A DNA stretch of 64,000 bases, from positions 231,121 to 295,120 of the forward strand of contig NZ_CACSIK010000002.1 in the NCBI RefSeq assembly GCF_902705875.1, read 5' to 3'. How positions within the stretch are numbered: position 1 is the first letter of the stretch; the number at the start of each line of letters is the position of its first letter. A model generated the notes under the pieces. The model was not told the DNA's origin. It was given only the letters and a program-made list of their open reading frames with translations, and did no database searches. Source of the stretch: Zhongshania aliphaticivorans. Its GTDB lineage: Bacteria; Pseudomonadota; Gammaproteobacteria; Pseudomonadales; Spongiibacteraceae. Positions 37,058-45,900 of this stretch are shown piece after piece. The translations under genes and the position numbers were made by a program.

Positions 37058-37105
37058 TTAATTAACTTCACTTTTTTATTTTTATTATTTGATGAAGTTA
37101 ATTAA
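37058..37105. terminator. Bidirectional terminator between the hybrid kinase and the TonB-dependent receptor
   Basis: A perfect 13-bp inverted repeat, TTAATTAACTTCA and TGAAGTTAATTAA, is separated by 22 very AT-rich bases with T-runs. It sits in the 98-base gap between two converging genes. The large loop is unusual for a rho-independent terminator, so an operator or mere AT-rich palindrome is possible. Confidence 0.55.
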
Positions 37106-37118
37106 TTTCAGAAATTAT

Positions 37119-39509
37119 TTAGAAGCCAACTCTAAAATCAAGTTGATACGTTGTTTGGTCGGGGTGTGGCGTTTTTGTGTAGTTGCCAGGGATAAGTGGT
37201 TGATCCAAAATTAGCACCGCATCTTGTTCTTGAGTGACATTGCGCGCCTGGAAGTTAACCGACCAGCCGCTTACTTCTGATCGCAAACCAAGGCCTACGT
37301 CTGTGCGAGTAACGGCATCTTGTAATGTGTTTGGATCGATGTCTGAATCAAGGTAGCGTTCATCGGTATAAGAAATATTCATCCGAATGCTGCCTAATAT
37401 ATTTGCGCTGCCAAATACTGGGAATTCCCACCGAGGGGATAGTGAGCCTGACCAGCGTGGTGCGTAAGGTAATGGCCTACCACTCAGGTCTTGAGTTTGA
37501 TTTTGTTCAGAGGTGAACAATGGCGGACCTTCAGTAAAGCTATCGTACTTAGCGTCTAAATAGGCCAAGCTGCCTGCAAGGCTTACCCCGTCAATAGGCG
37601 GTAGCCAGAAGAAGTCCATTTCGGCGCCGCGACTTGATGACTCAGGTGCATTAAAGGTGGTGAGGGTAACACCGGAAAATGTGCGTATTTGCAGATTCTT
37701 AACTTCACTGTCGAACACCGCCATATTGAGTGTTAACGATCCGCCAAGAAGCCGAGACTTCATACCCGCTTCATAGGTAAGCGTTTCTTCGCCTTTGTAA
37801 GTTAGGTTGTCATCATTAAGGGGCGCGGGGTCAAACCCGCCAGCTTTAAATCCTTTTGCTGCGTTCACGTAAATATTAATATCGGGCAATACCTCATAAT
37901 TAAATGCGAGTTTTGGTGAGACATTACTTTCTTTGCTGCTTAAGTTGGGAGCGTCAAAGTCACTTTGATTTAATGAGCCACCTGAGATGCTAAGGCCCTC
38001 AGCTACTTGTGAATAAGAAGAACCTTCTGATTCATCTTGGCCATAACGAATACCGGCAGTTGCGGTTAGGCGGTCAGTTAAAATCCAATTAAATTGCGAA
38101 AAAATGGCAAAGGATTGGGTTTCTGATTGGGTTGCAGAAATATATCTTTCCCGCTCAATAAAGCCAGGGATTAAATCGGGTAATGAAATGGGCAGGTCAA
38201 TGAGCAAGGGGTCAAAGGGCAGTTGAATGTTCTGTACTATGGCCCCTGCGCGTGCAAAGGCTACTAGCCCATTTAAGCTAACATCAATGTCTTGAAATAC
38301 GTCGTTGGTAGATTCTTGGGCAAAAACCCCTACAACAAAATCCATACCCTCGCCCCAATCAAAGGGGGCGTTTAAGCCGCCGGCTAGTCGCATTTCAATC
38401 GCTTTTGCCGAATAGGGATTGCCTTTTGGCGGCTCGTTAAAAGCAACCAAAGGTACTGGTGAATAGTCTACATCAAGAGAGTAAGGCGTGATCACCTCGG
38501 ACCAGGAGGCAATGGTTGTGAGTTCTGGCGCTATAATGCCCATTAGCTCATCAGGCTGCCAAATTAAGCTCAAGGACGCGGCTTTTACTTCGCGGTCTGA
38601 TCTGGTTGGCGCGTCAGTGGATGTGTTTTGGTCGAAAGCGTCAGACTCTGTGTCGGGGTCGTATTCTTGGAATACTCGCATGCTGCGGTCACTGGCAATA
38701 AATAATGATTGCGTATAACCCTTGGTTAGCGACTCGGCATATAAGCCAGTGAACTTGGCGGTTAGCGTATCACTTAAGAACCAGCTTAGTTTTAGACGAA
38801 CGGCTTTGTCTTCCTGTGTCTGTTGTTCGTCTCGGGTACTATTGTATTCAAGTGTATCGGCGTCATTATAGCGGAATGCCAACCGACCTAAAAATTTCTC
38901 GCTAAAGATGGGGCCAGATATCGCGCCTTCAATACTATTACTTTCAATATCTTCGCCGTGGCCAAACTTAATAAAACCCTCTGGCTCTGGCGTTGGCTCC
39001 ATGGTGTGAAAATTAAGTACTCCGCCTAGTGTATTTTTACCGAAAAGGGTGCCCTGTGGGCCGCGTAACACTTCTAATCGATCAATATCAAATACCGCAT
39101 CTTGGGCAAAAGTAGAGCGCCCATAGGGAACGTCATCAATAACAAGTCCAATCGAAGGTTCAAAGCCAACGCCAAGTGGCGGTGTGCCGAAGCCACGGAT
39201 GGTAATGCTGGTATACAACGCCAAAGATGAATCAAAGCTTACATTGGGAATATAGCGGGTAATCTCCCCCACATCAGACAGACCAGATTCTTGGATGAAA
39301 TCTGCACCGACGACGGAAATCGAGAGTGGCACATCCTGGGTGCTTTCGGCTTTTTTATTGGCGGTTACAATGACCTCTTCAATAATACGAGGCGCTGCGG
39401 TTAAGGGGCTGCTTAACATGCTTGATCCAACGGTAAAAAGCGTGAAAGCGCCGATTTGTCTAGTGTTCTTGCTGAGTATGGTAAGTGCTGGGATATATTT
39501 TGAGGGCAT
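37119..39509 (-). CDS. TonB-dependent outer-membrane receptor
   Basis: A 796-residue receptor. An N-terminal signal sequence (about 1-38, ending SPLTA-AP) is followed by a TonB-box-like EEVIVTANKKAES, the plug domain (SGLSDVGEITRYIPNVSF; RGPQGTLFGKNTLGG) and a 22-strand barrel ending in the aromatic YQLDFRVGF. This plug type is typical of the large siderophore/sterol/carbohydrate receptor groups of marine proteobacteria. There is no fec-type sigma gene nearby and the ligand is unknown. It is divergent from the ABC-transporter gene that begins the resorcinol-like cluster. Confidence 0.93.
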   Translation of the reverse strand: MPSKYIPALTILSKNTRQIGAFTLFTVGSSMLSSPLTAAPRIIEEVIVTANKKAESTQDVPLSISVVGADFIQESGLSDVGEITRYIPNVSFDSSLALYTSITIRGFGTPPLGVGFEPSIGLVIDDVPYGRSTFAQDAVFDIDRLEVLRGPQGTLFGKNTLGGVLNFHTMEPTPEPEGFIKFGHGEDIESNSIEGAISGPIFSEKFLGRLAFRYNDADTLEYNSTRDEQQTQEDKAVRLKLSWFLSDTLTAKFTGLYAESLTKGYTQSLFIASDRSMRVFQEYDPDTESDAFDQNTSTDAPTRSDREVKAASLSLIWQPDELMGIIAPELTTIASWSEVITPYSLDVDYSPVPLVAFNEPPKGNPYSAKAIEMRLAGGLNAPFDWGEGMDFVVGVFAQESTNDVFQDIDVSLNGLVAFARAGAIVQNIQLPFDPLLIDLPISLPDLIPGFIERERYISATQSETQSFAIFSQFNWILTDRLTATAGIRYGQDESEGSSYSQVAEGLSISGGSLNQSDFDAPNLSSKESNVSPKLAFNYEVLPDINIYVNAAKGFKAGGFDPAPLNDDNLTYKGEETLTYEAGMKSRLLGGSLTLNMAVFDSEVKNLQIRTFSGVTLTTFNAPESSSRGAEMDFFWLPPIDGVSLAGSLAYLDAKYDSFTEGPPLFTSEQNQTQDLSGRPLPYAPRWSGSLSPRWEFPVFGSANILGSIRMNISYTDERYLDSDIDPNTLQDAVTRTDVGLGLRSEVSGWSVNFQARNVTQEQDAVLILDQPLIPGNYTKTPHPDQTTYQLDFRVGF

Positions 39510-39879
39510 TATTGGTTGTCCGTAATTATTATTTGCGCTAATCGACAGCTGTAGTTACAGGGTGTTAGCTTATTAGTAGTATTGAAGGTAGCACTGAAAG
39601 CGCGGGTTTGCATGGTCGCTGGTGCGAAATTATGACTTGCGACGACAGCTGCGTGACGTTAAGGGCTGAGCGTAGTCCATAGATACTGAATTCTGATGCT
39701 AGGTATCTAGATTTTGCATAATTGGAGATTTCGCCAGTTTTGTAGCCCCATGTTTATTATCAAGCACACGAAGTACGCAGTTTGGCTCGGTTTGTGTAGA
39801 AATATGACGTAATATAGTTGTTTCTGGCTCACTAATGCGATTAGTGGCAATAACGAGTATTTAAGGAAAAAAGCACTGC
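39510..39879. other. Divergent regulatory region between the receptor and the ABC-transporter gene
   Basis: A 370-base stretch with no gene. It must hold the promoters of the receptor (minus) and of the biosynthetic cluster (plus). A 7-bp inverted repeat at 39830-39846 is the only clear structure. AT-rich words are frequent but no convincing -35/-10 pair was assigned. Confidence 0.55.
39830..39846. promoter_or_regulatory. Possible operator (7-bp inverted repeat)
   Basis: CACTAAT and ATTAGTG form a perfect inverted repeat with a three-base centre, 33 bases before the start of the first cluster gene. The spacing and symmetry suit a dimeric repressor. No regulator gene of a recognised DNA-binding family is beside it, although the small HTH-like protein of the cluster is a candidate. 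Its use is inferred from position only. Confidence 0.35.
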
Positions 39880-40842
39880 ATGGAGCAGGACCACTCTCCC
39901 TCGCCGATAGTCATTTTAGAGGCGATCAATCACCGTTATTCTGGGGCCACAGAGGCCGCACTGAAAGATATAAATCTTACGGTTCCTGCGGGTAGTTGTT
40001 TTGGTTTACTTGGGCCTAACGGTGCTGGTAAAACTACCTTGATATCCCTGTTAACCGGAATTATTGCCCCTCAAAATAATAAGCAGTCGTTGCAGGGGCG
40101 TATTCAAATTTCAGGCTTTGATTATTTAAATGACGCGCAGCGTATCAAGACGATTTCGGGGTTAGTGCCACAGGACTACGCATTTTACCCAGCACTTACG
40201 GGGCGGGAAAATCTACAATTTTTTGCAGGGCTATATAACATAGCTGCGAGTCAGCTGCTGGATAGAATAGATTATTGTGTGGCTGTGTGCGGATTAGAAA
40301 AAGTGCTGGACCAACGCGCCGAAACATATTCAGGGGGTATTAAGCGCCGTCTAAACATAGCCTTAGGTTTGCTCAATAAGCCAAAAATTCTTTACTTAGA
40401 TGAACCAACAGTGGGTATTGATGCTCAGTCGCGCTATTTTATTTTACAGGCAATTAGGCAGTTAAAAGCCAGTGGTATGACCATTGTGTACACCTCACAT
40501 TATATGGAAGAGGTTGAGCAAATATGTGATGAAGTGGCGATCATCGATCATGGCGAAGTATTGTTGCAAGCCTCAATGGCAACTTTGTTGATGAATGAGC
40601 GCAAGTTGGTGCTTACCCCTGAGCAACCACTAACGCCGGCGACGCTAGCAATACTTCAAGCCAAAATTGCTGTTGATTGGGATGGAGCACACATGACCGT
40701 GGAGCTTGGCCTGAATCAGGTGATATCTGACGTGTTGCTGTTGATTGAGCAGGCGGGAATTGTGATTAATAAAATGCATTTTGGTAGCAGTAGTCTCGAA
40801 CAAATTTACCTGCAAGCCACCCACCGTAAGTTGAGGCAGTAA
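39880..40842 (+). CDS. ABC transporter ATP-binding protein
   Basis: A 320-residue ATPase of the multidrug/lipid ABC-2 type. Walker A is GPNGAGKTTLISLLTG near residue 45, the signature is YSGGIKRRLNIALGLL and Walker B ILYLDEPTVGIDAQS. The C-terminal 80 residues are a variable tail. It is followed two bases later by its membrane partner, and the pair opens the ACP/ketosynthase operon. Export or membrane placement of the pathway product is the natural inference. A long leader with AAGGA about 11 bases before the ATG is present. Confidence 0.92.
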   Translation: MEQDHSPSPIVILEAINHRYSGATEAALKDINLTVPAGSCFGLLGPNGAGKTTLISLLTGIIAPQNNKQSLQGRIQISGFDYLNDAQRIKTISGLVPQDYAFYPALTGRENLQFFAGLYNIAASQLLDRIDYCVAVCGLEKVLDQRAETYSGGIKRRLNIALGLLNKPKILYLDEPTVGIDAQSRYFILQAIRQLKASGMTIVYTSHYMEEVEQICDEVAIIDHGEVLLQASMATLLMNERKLVLTPEQPLTPATLAILQAKIAVDWDGAHMTVELGLNQVISDVLLLIEQAGIVINKMHFGSSSLEQIYLQATHRKLRQ

Positions 40843-40844
40843 AC

Positions 40845-42050
40845 TTGTTGCAGTTATTGGCTATTATCCGCAAGGAACTATTGCTTTTGTGTCGCGACCT
40901 TCACGGCTTATTGTTGCTTTTTGTAATGCCGTTAGTGTTCATTTTGATAATGTCGTTGGCTATGAAGGACGATTTTGATCGACGTTCAGGCGTGCAGCTA
41001 GATGTATTGGTTTCTGACTTAGAACATTCAGACATCACTCAGAACATGCTAAATAAATTGGCCCAGAATGAGCAGTTCAATTTAATTCGTTTGGCTGAAC
41101 TTGGCGGAGATATTGACGCTGAGCAGGCGATAAAAAGCGATCATTACAGCTTTCTTGTCACGATACCTGAACGCGCTTTTACTGAACAAGCTGAAGACAG
41201 GGTTGTTGCCGATGTATTGGTCGCTCCTGCAACAAGCCCGGTAATAACGCAGTTATTGGTTGCAGCTCTAATCTATGCTGCGGCTGAGCAGAATATGCAA
41301 TTGTCGTTAAAGGCTTTACAAGAATATTCCCCCGAGCTTGAAGGCTTGAGTTTAGTGCCCGATGAAGAACAGAACGAAGGCTTGGTGTCGACGCGTTATG
41401 CTTATAGTGCTAAGAAAACAGCCGAGGCGCCAACATCGGTACAGCAAAATGTTCCTGCGTGGTTAGTGTTTTCGATGTTCTTCGTGGTGATACCGTTAGC
41501 GAATACATTAATAAATGAACGCCAGTTAGGTACATTACGTCGGATTCAAACCATTCCAGTTGCCAGTTGGAAGTTGATAGCCGGAAAGATCATCCCATAT
41601 TTTTTCATCAATCAAATTCAAGTGTTGTTGATGCTGGCGGTAGGGGTGACGATTGTGCCGTTATTAGGTGGTGATCGTTTAACGCTGGGAAGCTCAATTG
41701 CCGGTTTGATGTTAATTTCTGCGGCATTAAGTGTCGCCGCCTTGGGTTATGCCATGTTGATTGCGGTGTTAAGCCGTACTACAGAACAGGCTACAACAAT
41801 GGGGGGCGCGGGAAATATTATTTTGGCGGCAATCGGCGGCATTATGGTGCCTGCTTTTGTTATGCCAGAGTTTATGCAGGCGTTTACGGTTGTGTCACCT
41901 ATGTCTTGGGGGTTGCAGGGACTTTTAGATATATTCTTGCGCGGTGGCGGCATTGCTGAGGTGTACCCAGAGGCTGGAGCACTGTTTTTACTGGGCATGA
42001 TTTTACTGGGTTTTGCCCTGTTATTACTGAGCCGGCATCGTAAATATTAA
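40845..42050 (+). CDS. ABC-2 type transporter permease
   Basis: A 401-residue permease. One membrane helix lies near the N-terminus (about 22-39, GLLLLFVMPLVFILIMSL), a periplasmic domain of about 170 residues follows, then five helices from about residue 200 to 395 (WLVFSMFFVVIPLANTLI; VLLMLAVGVTIVPLL; ALFLLGMILLGFALLLL). This is the ABC-2 permease layout. The start is TTG, two bases after the ATPase stop. Together with the upstream ATPase it forms a complete half-transporter pair. Confidence 0.92.
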   Translation: MLQLLAIIRKELLLLCRDLHGLLLLFVMPLVFILIMSLAMKDDFDRRSGVQLDVLVSDLEHSDITQNMLNKLAQNEQFNLIRLAELGGDIDAEQAIKSDHYSFLVTIPERAFTEQAEDRVVADVLVAPATSPVITQLLVAALIYAAAEQNMQLSLKALQEYSPELEGLSLVPDEEQNEGLVSTRYAYSAKKTAEAPTSVQQNVPAWLVFSMFFVVIPLANTLINERQLGTLRRIQTIPVASWKLIAGKIIPYFFINQIQVLLMLAVGVTIVPLLGGDRLTLGSSIAGLMLISAALSVAALGYAMLIAVLSRTTEQATTMGGAGNIILAAIGGIMVPAFVMPEFMQAFTVVSPMSWGLQGLLDIFLRGGGIAEVYPEAGALFLLGMILLGFALLLLSRHRKY

Positions 42051-42062
42051 GGATTAAATACC

Positions 42063-42332
42063 ATGGAAAACATCTTGCCTCTGGCGCAATTAAAACACGC
42101 ACTGAAGTTATTAATTATTGAAGAGTGCGATAAAGATGTCGAAGCCGAAGACATTGCTGACGATGAAATATTATTTGATTGTGACTTGGACTTAGACTCT
42201 CTTGATGCCTTGCAAATTTGTATGGCCGTTAAATCTAAATACGGCGTACGTATTGAGGGTGGCCCAGATGCGAGAAAGGCTTTACAGTCAATTACGACTT
42301 TAGCGCAAACTATTGTTGAGCATCAGGTTTGA
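42063..42332 (+). CDS. Acyl carrier protein
   Basis: An 89-residue carrier protein. The phosphopantetheine serine is Ser46 in CDLDLDSLDALQICMAV, the classic DSL motif. The helix 2-3 region is acidic as expected. It is the only carrier protein in the cluster. The next gene starts on the TTGA that contains its stop codon, so the two are translationally coupled. It should carry the growing acyl chain for the ketosynthase. Confidence 0.93.
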   Translation: MENILPLAQLKHALKLLIIEECDKDVEAEDIADDEILFDCDLDLDSLDALQICMAVKSKYGVRIEGGPDARKALQSITTLAQTIVEHQV

Positions 42333-43528
42333 TTAGGAAGCAGAGACGTGGCCCTGCGGTATTTTTGGGAGCGGGGATTCACAGTAGCCTCGGAAATGGT
42401 ATTGACGCTAATCTTGCGGCCCTCAAAACATCACCGCAAGTTCCTCGCCTACTTAAAAATACGCTAACAGATGACACACTAGAAATCCCCTATAAAATTC
42501 TGTCCGACTCCCCGTTAATAGACTCACAAGAAAGGTTGTTCCGAGTCGTTGATGATGTGGTGGAGCAGGCTTTGACCGAGGCTGGATTAAGCGAGTCACA
42601 ACGTCATAGCATGAATGTGTACTTGGGTTCTTCATCTTTTGATATTGGCGTAAGTGAAGCACATTTTCAGCAACAGTTGGCCGTTGAAAATGACGCTTGT
42701 AAGGCATTGGCATTGCCAGATCCAAGTATGGCTAACTTGGCTGATTACGTGCTTCAGTCGCTGGGTATTCGCGGTGAGGATATGAGTTTTAACACCGCTT
42801 GTACGGCTAGCGCCAACGCCTTAATGACGGCAGTTGCGCATGTAGAAGCTGGCATCGTAGAGCATGCCTTGGTGTTGGGTGTTGAGCTTTACAACAATGT
42901 GACGGCATTAGGATTTTACAGTTTAGATCTGCTTACCCAATCAGTGATGCGCCCCTTTGATAGCGAGCGGGACGGATTGGTGCTAGGAGAAGGCGTGTCC
43001 GCTTTGGTGATAGGCCGAGATCCAGAGGACGGAGGGACGCGATTTTATCTGCGTGGTGGCGCCAATCTTTGTGATACATACAGCATTACCATGTCTAATG
43101 TTGACGGTTCAGCTATTGCGGAGGTAATGACACAGGCGCTGGACAAGGCCGGTGTGAGCCCTGCAGAGATAGACCTAATAAAAGTGCATGGTACGGCGAG
43201 CCTAGCAAACGATGAAGCGGAGTCGGCGGGAATGCATGCAGTGTTTTCTACTTTACCTAATGTGTGCGCTTTAAAACCATTTATTGGTCACACCTTGGGG
43301 GCTTGTGGATTGAATGAGTTGATTTTATTTTATCGCGCTATCGAAGCTGGGTTTTTAATTGCAACGCCGGGTATTAGCGCTGATGCCGGTGACCTGAATG
43401 TAGTGTTGAACCAGGAGCTTCGCACTGTTGCGCCAGGTTGTTTTATGCTCAATTATTTTGGCTTTGGTGGTAATAATACATCGCTCATTATTAGTAATAA
43501 GCATGATTGCCAAGGAGCGATAGCGTAA
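42329..43528 (+). CDS. 3-oxoacyl-ACP synthase (KAS I/II type), active-site complete
   Basis: A 399-residue condensing enzyme. The catalytic triad is intact: Cys158 in FNTACTASANA, His287 in KVHGTASLANDEAE and His321 in KPFIGHTLGACG. It resembles the FabF/ApeO type ketosynthases of aryl-polyene loci rather than housekeeping FabF. It extends an acyl chain on the ACP by decarboxylative condensation with malonyl-ACP. The start is a TTG overlapping the ACP stop. The following gene encodes a shorter, degenerate homologue; together they look like a ketosynthase and chain-length-factor-like pair. Confidence 0.92.
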   Translation: MIRKQRRGPAVFLGAGIHSSLGNGIDANLAALKTSPQVPRLLKNTLTDDTLEIPYKILSDSPLIDSQERLFRVVDDVVEQALTEAGLSESQRHSMNVYLGSSSFDIGVSEAHFQQQLAVENDACKALALPDPSMANLADYVLQSLGIRGEDMSFNTACTASANALMTAVAHVEAGIVEHALVLGVELYNNVTALGFYSLDLLTQSVMRPFDSERDGLVLGEGVSALVIGRDPEDGGTRFYLRGGANLCDTYSITMSNVDGSAIAEVMTQALDKAGVSPAEIDLIKVHGTASLANDEAESAGMHAVFSTLPNVCALKPFIGHTLGACGLNELILFYRAIEAGFLIATPGISADAGDLNVVLNQELRTVAPGCFMLNYFGFGGNNTSLIISNKHDCQGAIA

Positions 43529-44397
43529 TGACAACCTATATTGTTGCCGTTGGCAGTTATTGCGAACAGGTTGATTGTGAGCTTCCACCTTTGAAAAAAG
43601 TGGTTCAAGAAACTGTGGGTGGGAATATACGAAGAGTCGGGCGTTTTATTCAGTTAGCCCTTATTGGTGCTGGCCGAACATCATCAAAAATATCAACTGA
43701 GACGGCGGTATATCTTACCTCCGGTAGCGGTGATGTTGAAATGACGGTTAATGTACTCAATACCATTTACCGGCAGGCGGAGCCACCACGCCCACTGAGT
43801 TTTATTAATACTGTTAGTAATGCCGCTTGTTTTTATATTGCTCAAACACTGCAATTAAATGGCGCTAGTAGCTTTGTCAGTAGCCGTTACTTTGCTGTGG
43901 AAACAAGCTTGAGAGTGGCGCTCTTGGCACTGGAACAAGGCCAGCAAAAAGCGGCACTAGTCGGTGCTGTTGACTCGGTGGTGCTACCACTTGATGAGCA
44001 CCGGCGACGACTTGGGCTTGATGAAAAAACCAGCGTCGCAGAGGGAAGCCACTGGCTTCAATTGGTAAGTGATCCGTCTGATAGAGATGTGTTGGCTACC
44101 TTAGATGAAGTGCGCCCTTTCTCAACTAGTGAGGCATTGTCGGAATATTTGGCCACATTAACTTTAAGTCCTACTGATTATTTGGCCCTAGGCCAGTCGA
44201 TGGCAATGGATGAGGCCTATTATTGGCAGGAGCTTTTAGGCTTGCCGGTGTTTAAACTTGGTGGCGAGCTTGGGTATTTTAAAAGCCAGGCTGGTGCAGT
44301 GTTTTGTGAGTTTATACGCCGTGGACCGGGCCGGCTTATTTATGTGAATCGTGATCCGCTGGGGCGATATATACTGGTAGTGATTAATAACTGCTGA
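43528..44397 (+). CDS. Degenerate ketosynthase-like protein (chain-length-factor-like)
   Basis: A 289-residue protein, about 110 residues shorter than a ketosynthase. Alignment by motif order gives SNAACFYIAQ (Cys101) at the nucleophile position, but the two catalytic histidines are missing: the HGT motif is absent and the GH-containing loop is replaced by KLGGELGYFKSQAGAV. It cannot be a normal condensing enzyme and is best viewed as a partner subunit, as CLF is for type II ketosynthases. The ATG overlaps the upstream stop (TAATG) and follows an AAGGAGCG box. The exact role is inference. Confidence 0.75.
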   Translation: MTTYIVAVGSYCEQVDCELPPLKKVVQETVGGNIRRVGRFIQLALIGAGRTSSKISTETAVYLTSGSGDVEMTVNVLNTIYRQAEPPRPLSFINTVSNAACFYIAQTLQLNGASSFVSSRYFAVETSLRVALLALEQGQQKAALVGAVDSVVLPLDEHRRRLGLDEKTSVAEGSHWLQLVSDPSDRDVLATLDEVRPFSTSEALSEYLATLTLSPTDYLALGQSMAMDEAYYWQELLGLPVFKLGGELGYFKSQAGAVFCEFIRRGPGRLIYVNRDPLGRYILVVINNC

Positions 44398-44478
44398 GGC
44401 TATGTTGTGTCAGCGTTGTTTCGCGCTATTGGGCTTCCATGGGGTCAACGAACTTCTGTCGACCTGATAAGGACTCGA

Positions 44479-45483
44479 TCAGCGATACTGTTTTAATAGC
44501 TGCCAAGCTTTAGCTTCTTGGTCTGCACAGACATTAAGCAGTGCAGCGAGCTCTTCACCGTTCATCTCCTTACGACCCTTGCACATTTTGCTGCTGACCA
44601 GTGCAAACTGACGCCACTCGTCACCAGCTTCGGCCATCATTTCGCCGGCTTCAGCCAGTAGTTCATTGTTAAGTGCTTTGGCGGTTTCTTTCAGAAATGA
44701 GGCGTAGATAAAGCGAAAGCCTGCGCCACCAGTGCCAATTTCTTCTTGCATACGCACGACGTGACTCAGATAGTGTGGCAAATATTTTTCGCGCTTACTG
44801 GCATTTTTCTCGAGTTTGATAATGCATTTTCCCATGTGTCTTATGCCCCGAAGACCGATGACTGGTAAGGGCGCGCCGGTCATTGTGCGGTGGTTTTTTT
44901 TGATTGCACTGATTGATGCTTTAGCTAAATCAAAACTTTGGGGTACTTGGGTGGGGTAATACATCATGCCTTTGGCGGCAAGTGCGCCTTTGGCAAACCG
45001 CGCTTTTTTAAGCGACGTCACATCACAGCGTACAACATCTTCAAACACGGGATCGCTAATTAGGTAGTCATTACCGTCGCGGCCATAGACCATTAAATTG
45101 TGTGCATTAAAGTGAAAGCGCATGGTTTCAGGAAAATATGGCAACCAGAAAACTGAGGTTTGCAGGCCGACAATTCGGCCTTGATCGAGTTGAAGATCAA
45201 GCTCATCCATTCCTTGTTGCGGGTTGTTGAATGTTTGATAGTGCATCTGCAGGCCAAGCTGTTTTTGAACGCCCTTTATAATACTGCGTGGGGGCATACG
45301 GTAAGCAATTAATGGCATTCCAGATAATTTAATGAACGGTATATAGGCAAAGGCTAGGGCGCTTGCTAAGCCAAAAGCCATTGGTTCTGACAAGCTAAGG
45401 CCGTTGTGACTAAGTAAGCTGGAGGCAACGCCACTTTCGCAATGTGCTGATTGTTGGTGTTTAAACATGTACTTGGCTGCCAT
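44479..45483 (-). CDS. BtrH N-terminal domain protein (putative acyltransferase)
   Basis: A 334-residue protein. The N-terminal half resembles the BtrH family, papain-like proteins that transfer acyl groups from a carrier protein: Cys15 in SAHCESGVASSLL, His124/His128 in FHFNAHNLMVYG and Asp144 in LISDP. A second, helical half (about 200-334) ends with LLKQYR. In butirosin synthesis BtrH transfers an ACP-bound side chain onto the aminoglycoside; by analogy this protein may move an acyl group from the cluster ACP to another molecule. It overlaps the upstream gene's stop by 23 bases, so the two are translated together. It has no signal peptide. Confidence 0.75.
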   Translation of the reverse strand: MAAKYMFKHQQSAHCESGVASSLLSHNGLSLSEPMAFGLASALAFAYIPFIKLSGMPLIAYRMPPRSIIKGVQKQLGLQMHYQTFNNPQQGMDELDLQLDQGRIVGLQTSVFWLPYFPETMRFHFNAHNLMVYGRDGNDYLISDPVFEDVVRCDVTSLKKARFAKGALAAKGMMYYPTQVPQSFDLAKASISAIKKNHRTMTGAPLPVIGLRGIRHMGKCIIKLEKNASKREKYLPHYLSHVVRMQEEIGTGGAGFRFIYASFLKETAKALNNELLAEAGEMMAEAGDEWRQFALVSSKMCKGRKEMNGEELAALLNVCADQEAKAWQLLKQYR

Positions 45484-45892
45484 GAAGTGGGTGGGCGGGC
45501 AATTGCTTTAGAAAATCAATCTCTAAGCCGAGTGCCTCGCTGTAGCGATGAAGAAGCTTTGGTGAAAGTTTTTTAAATATTTCGGGTTTGAAATGACGGC
45601 GAATCCGCCATTGATACAAGCCACTTACTTGAGCTAGTAGCGCTAAATCCATACGTCGAAAATACATAAAATATTCTAGGGCAGCTGTTTCGCCGTTGTA
45701 TGCTCTGCGCCATGCTTCATCGCATTGCTGCTCTATCAGTTTGAGAGCAGATTGCGTTGCTTCGGCTTCAACTATCCAGCCGCTAGATTTTACCCCAATA
45801 AAATCACCGTGTTCGTCCGCGGCATAGATCAACTTATGGGCATTGCCATAGGTGCTGTTTTCGCTGTCTTGGGGAACTTCATCGATTTTCAT
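45461..45892 (-). CDS. Small HTH-like protein in the resorcinol-type cluster
   Basis: A 143-residue protein starting MKIDEVPQDSEN. The C-terminal half (MDLALLAQVSGLYQWRIRRH, then EIFKKLSPKLLHRYSEALGL) reads like a Cro/CI-type helix-turn-helix with recognition helix. I do not recognise the N-terminal half. A longer frame begins 69 bases upstream inside darB but lacks a ribosome-binding site advantage. It lies between darB and the BtrH-like gene, so it may be a regulator or a structural partner; DNA binding is a guess. Confidence 0.6.
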   Translation of the reverse strand: MKIDEVPQDSENSTYGNAHKLIYAADEHGDFIGVKSSGWIVEAEATQSALKLIEQQCDEAWRRAYNGETAALEYFMYFRRMDLALLAQVSGLYQWRIRRHFKPEIFKKLSPKLLHRYSEALGLEIDFLKQLPAHPLHGSQVHV

Positions 45893-45900
45893 TACAGAGA

